Shown piece by piece: positions 32,325-35,676 of a DNA stretch of 35,676 bases. Position numbers and translations under genes: made by a program. The notes beneath the pieces are model-generated. The model had not been told where the DNA came from, did not search any database, and saw only the letters and a program-made list of their open reading frames with translations. The stretch's first letter is position 1, and every line of letters starts with the position of its first letter. Source of the DNA: an uncultured Bacteroidia bacterium (lineage in GTDB: Bacteria > Bacteroidota > Bacteroidia > Bacteroidales > Prolixibacteraceae); assembly GCA_903905505.1 (NCBI GenBank), contig CAIVGL010000065.1, forward strand, positions 1 through 35,676, written 5' to 3'.

Positions 32325-33023
32325 ATGGTCTTTATGGAAATAAATATTCTTCAGCTTATTCAAGGGGCAAAAGAGGCACGAGGATTAGTCGTGGTTATCG
32401 ATGTCTTCAGGGCGTTCTCGACGGCTTGCTATCTTTTTGATGGTGGTGCGGACCAGATAATTCCCGTTGAACATGTTGAGGAGGCTTTTCAACTTAAAGA
32501 GAAGATGCCCCATGTGATAACCTTAGGTGAACGATCGGAACGTAAGGTTCCTGGGTTTGACTTTGGGAATTCTCCAACTCATATCTTGCAGGAGGATCTT
32601 AAGAATAAAACAATTGTCATGACCACCAGCTCGGGGACAAAGGGAATTGTGAATGCAACGTTGGCTGATCAGATTATCACGGGTAGTTTTGTCAATGCGG
32701 GTGCCATAATTCGGTATATTCGTCAACAAAATCCAAGCGTAGTTAGCTTTGTTTGTATGGGTTACGAATGTCGTTATCCCACTCAGGAAGACACCTTCCT
32801 CGCGGAATATTTGCGCGATACTCTGTTAGATAAAGAGACCGATTTTGGGCAAATGAAAAATTTACTTGCTGTTGGCGATGGTGCTCGACTTCTCGATCCT
32901 GCAAATCATCAATGGTCACCATCGACAGATTTCGACCTTTGTCTGGATATAAATCGTTTTGATTTTGTGCTTAAGGTGGAGCAACATGAGAATTTAAATG
33001 TGCTGAAAAAGATTAAGATATAG
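32325..33023 (+). CDS. comB: 2-phosphosulfolactate phosphatase family (ComB)
   Basis: The 232-residue product fits the ComB family (2-phosphosulfolactate phosphatase, Mg-dependent; coenzyme M branch in archaea, wider in bacteria). Family blocks are VVVIDVFRAFSTACYLFDGGA near the start, GERSERKVPGFDFGNSPTHI, VMTTSSGTKGIVNA, and the acidic CRYPTQEDTFLAEYLRD. In bacteria without coenzyme M the true substrate is uncertain. In-frame ATGs at 32325 and 32334 are both possible starts. It is followed 25 bp later by the aminotransferase gene and may form an operon with it. Confidence 0.9.
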   Translation: MVFMEINILQLIQGAKEARGLVVVIDVFRAFSTACYLFDGGADQIIPVEHVEEAFQLKEKMPHVITLGERSERKVPGFDFGNSPTHILQEDLKNKTIVMTTSSGTKGIVNATLADQIITGSFVNAGAIIRYIRQQNPSVVSFVCMGYECRYPTQEDTFLAEYLRDTLLDKETDFGQMKNLLAVGDGARLLDPANHQWSPSTDFDLCLDINRFDFVLKVEQHENLNVLKKIKI

Positions 33024-33048
33024 TTTCTGAATGTGTTAAAGAGGTAGT

Positions 33049-34221
33049 ATGAAGAAGTACAATTTTGATGAGATCGTAGAACGTCGGGGGACTGATTCCT
33101 TAAAATACGACATGCTGGATACTTATTTTGGCAATCCGAATGCCTTGCCTTTATGGGTGGCTGATACCGATTTTAGAGTGCCAGACTTTATCATAGAGGC
33201 GATCAAAAAGCGGATGGATCATGAGGTCTTAGCCTATTCGTATCGTCCAGATAGCTATTTTCAATCGATTATCGACTGGTTACAACTACGTCACAATTGG
33301 ACGATTGAACAGGAGATGATCACCACGAGTCCTGGTGTTGTTTCTGCAATAACCATGTTAGTTATGGCTTTGTCGGAGCCTGGAGATAAGATTGTTGTTC
33401 AGCCACCGGTATATTTCCCATTTTTTACCAGTATCAAAGGTTCTGGACGTAAGATGGTTGAGAATCCACTGATCATCAAAGAGGGAAGATATACGTTTGA
33501 TTTTGATAATTTCAAGAAGAATATAGACTCAAAAACAAAGCTTTTGATTTTGTGCAGTCCCCATAATCCAGGTGGGATGGTATGGAAAAAAGCGGAATTA
33601 GAGGAACTTAGTGCAATTTGCTTGGAGCATCATATTTTTGTGGTCTCTGATGAGATCCATGCCGATGTCGTTTTCTCTGGAAACAAGCATCTTCCACTCC
33701 CTTTGATATCCGATAAAATGGCGATGAACTGTGCCGTTTTAATGGCTGCCAGTAAAACGTTTAATGTGGCTGGGCTTTCCGCTGCCTTTGTGGTTATCCC
33801 AAATAAAAAAATCAGACTTAAATATGAGCAGGTCTTGAATACAGTACATGTCCATAGTGGAAATATCTTTGGAAATATTGCCACTGAAGCGGCCTTGCAA
33901 CATGGCTCTGACTGGCTTGATCAACTGATGGTTTATTTAGAAGGAAATCTTAGCTGTGTAGAATCCTTTATCTCCACTCGATTGCCCAAGGTAAAACTCA
34001 TGAAGCCTGAAGCGACCTTCTTGATTTGGCTTGACCTAACAGCTTATGGTTTGAGTGAAAAGGCGATGGCCAAACGTTTAATTGATGGAGGTATCGCCCT
34101 GAATCATGGTAGTCGTTTTGGTACTGGCGGAGAAGGATATTTTAGACTTAATTTCGGATGCCCAAGATCGGTTCTTGAAGAAGGATTAGTGCTACTTGAG
34201 AAAGCCTTAACCCAACTTTAG
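33049..34221 (+). CDS. patB: MalY/PatB family cystathionine beta-lyase (PLP)
   Basis: The 390-residue fold-type I PLP enzyme starts with FDEIVERRGTDSLKYD, the classic MalY/PatB opening, then LPLWVADTDFRVPDFI. The cofactor sites are seen as CSPHNPGGMVW (Asn near residue 175), VSDEIHADVVF (Asp and His) and the Schiff-base lysine Lys236 in AASKTFNVAGLSAAF. The C-terminal FRLNFGCPRSVLEEGL holds the carboxylate-binding Arg. It would split C-S bonds of cystathionine or related thioethers to homocysteine or thiol, pyruvate and ammonia in the cytosol. No gene for a sulfur pathway is adjacent except comB, which also handles sulfonate substrates in other species. Confidence 0.94.
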   Translation: MKKYNFDEIVERRGTDSLKYDMLDTYFGNPNALPLWVADTDFRVPDFIIEAIKKRMDHEVLAYSYRPDSYFQSIIDWLQLRHNWTIEQEMITTSPGVVSAITMLVMALSEPGDKIVVQPPVYFPFFTSIKGSGRKMVENPLIIKEGRYTFDFDNFKKNIDSKTKLLILCSPHNPGGMVWKKAELEELSAICLEHHIFVVSDEIHADVVFSGNKHLPLPLISDKMAMNCAVLMAASKTFNVAGLSAAFVVIPNKKIRLKYEQVLNTVHVHSGNIFGNIATEAALQHGSDWLDQLMVYLEGNLSCVESFISTRLPKVKLMKPEATFLIWLDLTAYGLSEKAMAKRLIDGGIALNHGSRFGTGGEGYFRLNFGCPRSVLEEGLVLLEKALTQL

Positions 34222-34240
34222 AATTCTATTTTTCATAAAC

Positions 34241-35676
34241 ATGAGAATTATCCTGCTTTTCATCCTGCTTTTATCTGCTTGTCTAGTTTTTGCACAGGAA
34301 AAAAGCGCTTATGCTGCGGTTCAGAATGACACCTCTAAGATCAAAAAGCTAGTAGACTTATCCGAAATACAAGTCACTGCATTTGGTACACCTGGACAAT
34401 TAAAGAGTGCCGCAGGATCAATCTCTGTGATTCCCGCTGATCGACTTGAGATGGCTGCAGTTAATGTGGCCTCTGCACTGACCTCAGTGCCCGGAGTTGT
34501 GATGCAAGAAGGGTCGTTGGGAACCATTAAGCTAACCTTGCGAGGTGTGGGTTCCCGCTATGCCTATGGGACAAAAAAAATTAAACTGTTCTTCGGCGAT
34601 ATTCCTATGTATAGTGCCGAGGGAGAGACTACTTTTGACGATATAAATCCTGAATACATCAATCGGATAGAAGTTCTAAGAGGTCCAACATCTAGTTTAT
34701 ATGGCTCCTCGTTGGGTGGGACTTTGATTTTTTATCCGCAAAGTGCAAATTTCAACCAAGAAAATATCAAGTTAATAAGCTCGGCTGGCAGCTATGGCTA
34801 TCGTAAGAATAGTCTTAGCTATTCCTCAGGCACACTAAAAAACAACTTATCGGTTTCCATCTCAAGGATTCAAACAGATGGCTATCGTCAGAATAGTCAG
34901 TATAGCCGTAACTCCTTCTTCCTAAATCAGCACCATAGCTATTCGGCTAAGCTTAACGATAACTTTATCATCTCTGGCTCACAAATTAGAGCACAAATTC
35001 CAAGCTCCTTGGATGCAACAACCTTCTTGACTAATCCTCAAAAAGCAGCCACAAGCTGGTTGAAGACCTCGGGCTATGAACATCCAAATCGGATATTCTC
35101 AGGCTATAACATTCATTATGCTGCGGATAATGGCTGGAATTATTCCGCGTCATCCTTTTTAAATGCGAGAGATACGGAGGAAAATCGACCTTTTAACTTT
35201 CTTAATGAATCGGGATTTTCATATGGAGGTCGCTTACTGACGAAGAGATCAAAGATGGTTGGAGGGACGATGATTCATTTTTCTGCTGGAGGGAACCTGT
35301 ATTTTGAGAATATCCGAAGTAAATTGACTGAAAATCCTGGAGGCAAAGGGCTGAAGGGATCTCTATTCCAAGATGGGAAGGAGACATTGTACCAGACTGA
35401 TTTTTTCACACAACTCGAAATGCGCTATCAGAAATTTTCTGTTACTGCCGGATTGAATTTTAACAGTTCTGGATTTTTATACAAGGACCTTAAATCAGTC
35501 GATACAATCAATCAATCTGGCGCTTATCATTTTACACCCATCTTAGCTCCACGAATCTCTTTCGGTTATCAAGCGTTACCTAACGTAAATATATATACCG
35601 CTGTTAACAAAGGGTTTTCTGTCCCTTCATTATCCGAAACTCTAAGTCCACTTGGGCTTATTAACAGAACTATTAA
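34241..35676 (+). CDS. TonB-dependent receptor, partial (cut by window edge)
   Basis: A frame from the ATG at 34241 stays open to the last base (478 codons). It starts with a signal peptide (MRIILLFILLLSACLVFAQ). There is no carboxypeptidase-like domain; after a short linker comes the plug: LVDLSEIQVTAFGTPGQLKS, ASALTSVPGVVMQ, LRGVGSRYAYGTKKIKLFFG and RIEVLRGPTSSLYGSSLGG. The visible barrel strands (SYGYRKNSLSYSSGTLKNNL and onward) alternate in the usual pattern. This matches siderophore/cobalamin-type receptors more than SusC. The stop lies beyond the window, so substrate clues from a partner gene are missing. It starts 19 bp after patB and may share its transcript. Confidence 0.93.
   Translation, partial: MRIILLFILLLSACLVFAQEKSAYAAVQNDTSKIKKLVDLSEIQVTAFGTPGQLKSAAGSISVIPADRLEMAAVNVASALTSVPGVVMQEGSLGTIKLTLRGVGSRYAYGTKKIKLFFGDIPMYSAEGETTFDDINPEYINRIEVLRGPTSSLYGSSLGGTLIFYPQSANFNQENIKLISSAGSYGYRKNSLSYSSGTLKNNLSVSISRIQTDGYRQNSQYSRNSFFLNQHHSYSAKLNDNFIISGSQIRAQIPSSLDATTFLTNPQKAATSWLKTSGYEHPNRIFSGYNIHYAADNGWNYSASSFLNARDTEENRPFNFLNESGFSYGGRLLTKRSKMVGGTMIHFSAGGNLYFENIRSKLTENPGGKGLKGSLFQDGKETLYQTDFFTQLEMRYQKFSVTAGLNFNSSGFLYKDLKSVDTINQSGAYHFTPILAPRISFGYQALPNVNIYTAVNKGFSVPSLSETLSPLGLINRTI

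Noticed and set aside
1-35676. CRISPR arrays, tRNA or rRNA genes, restriction-modification or other defence genes
   Set aside because: No short regular repeats, no cloverleaf-like or rRNA-like segments and no defence-family motifs were recognised in either strand by eye.

Overview
The window reads as chromosomal DNA of a Bacteroidota (Bacteroidetes) bacterium, probably a Bacteroidales/Marinilabiliales-like lineage. The evidence is a low G+C content (about 40% by eye), -7 promoter boxes of the TAnnTTTG type, weak Shine-Dalgarno signals, and clade-typical genes: the gliding/type IX secretion lipoproteins gldH and porW/sprE, TonB-dependent receptors, a GH92 mannosidase, a DUF4296 lipoprotein and ricT next to gldH. 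No rRNA, tRNA or CRISPR array was seen. No taxonomic search could be run, so a finer placement is open.

Layout. 1-3.2 kb: a small GHKL/anti-sigma-like protein, a two-helix membrane protein, a GNAT acetyltransferase and phosphoglycerate kinase (pgk) with a clear terminator. 3.2-8.5 kb: a housekeeping run on the + strand, holB, ricT, gldH, trmB, an alkyltransferase-like protein with Ala in place of the acceptor Cys, and the Fe-S carrier mrp/apbC. 8.5-11.8 kb: the large TPR lipoprotein PorW/SprE of type IX secretion. 11.8-14.3 kb: a worn accessory stretch with a stand-alone transposase zinc-ribbon protein, a DUF6132 protein, a deletion scar that joins the start of a radical-SAM gene to the end of a thioredoxin reductase gene, a DUF302 protein and a small c-type cytochrome lipoprotein.

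14.3-22.0 kb: succinyl-CoA synthetase (sucC-sucD, - strand). The last ~590 bp of sucD, including its terminator, are duplicated 5663 bp away at about 93% identity, and the two copies flank a cassette of one TonB-dependent receptor plus one Ig-like/beta-helix surface lipoprotein. The outer copy is a broken sucD fragment, and the cytochrome gene now runs into its terminator hairpin. This is the most unusual architecture in the window and looks like an insertion or recombination event at the 3' end of sucD.

22.2-35.7 kb: mostly envelope genes. These are a YitT membrane protein, an M23 peptidase, mannose-1-phosphate guanylyltransferase, an MlaE/MlaF lipid-transport pair coupled to a DUF4296 lipoprotein, a core-deleted amidohydrolase, a COG0731 radical SAM enzyme, a GH92 alpha-mannosidase, the peptidoglycan editing factor pgeF, a ComB phosphatase, a MalY/PatB lyase and the first part of another TonB-dependent receptor cut by the window edge.

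Taken together the window is mainly conserved core metabolism and outer-envelope biogenesis, interrupted by one decayed redox region and one receptor cassette framed by a duplicated sucD end. I did not find a clearly new defence or biosynthetic system. The strongest oddities are recombination scars and degenerate or active-site-altered homologues.
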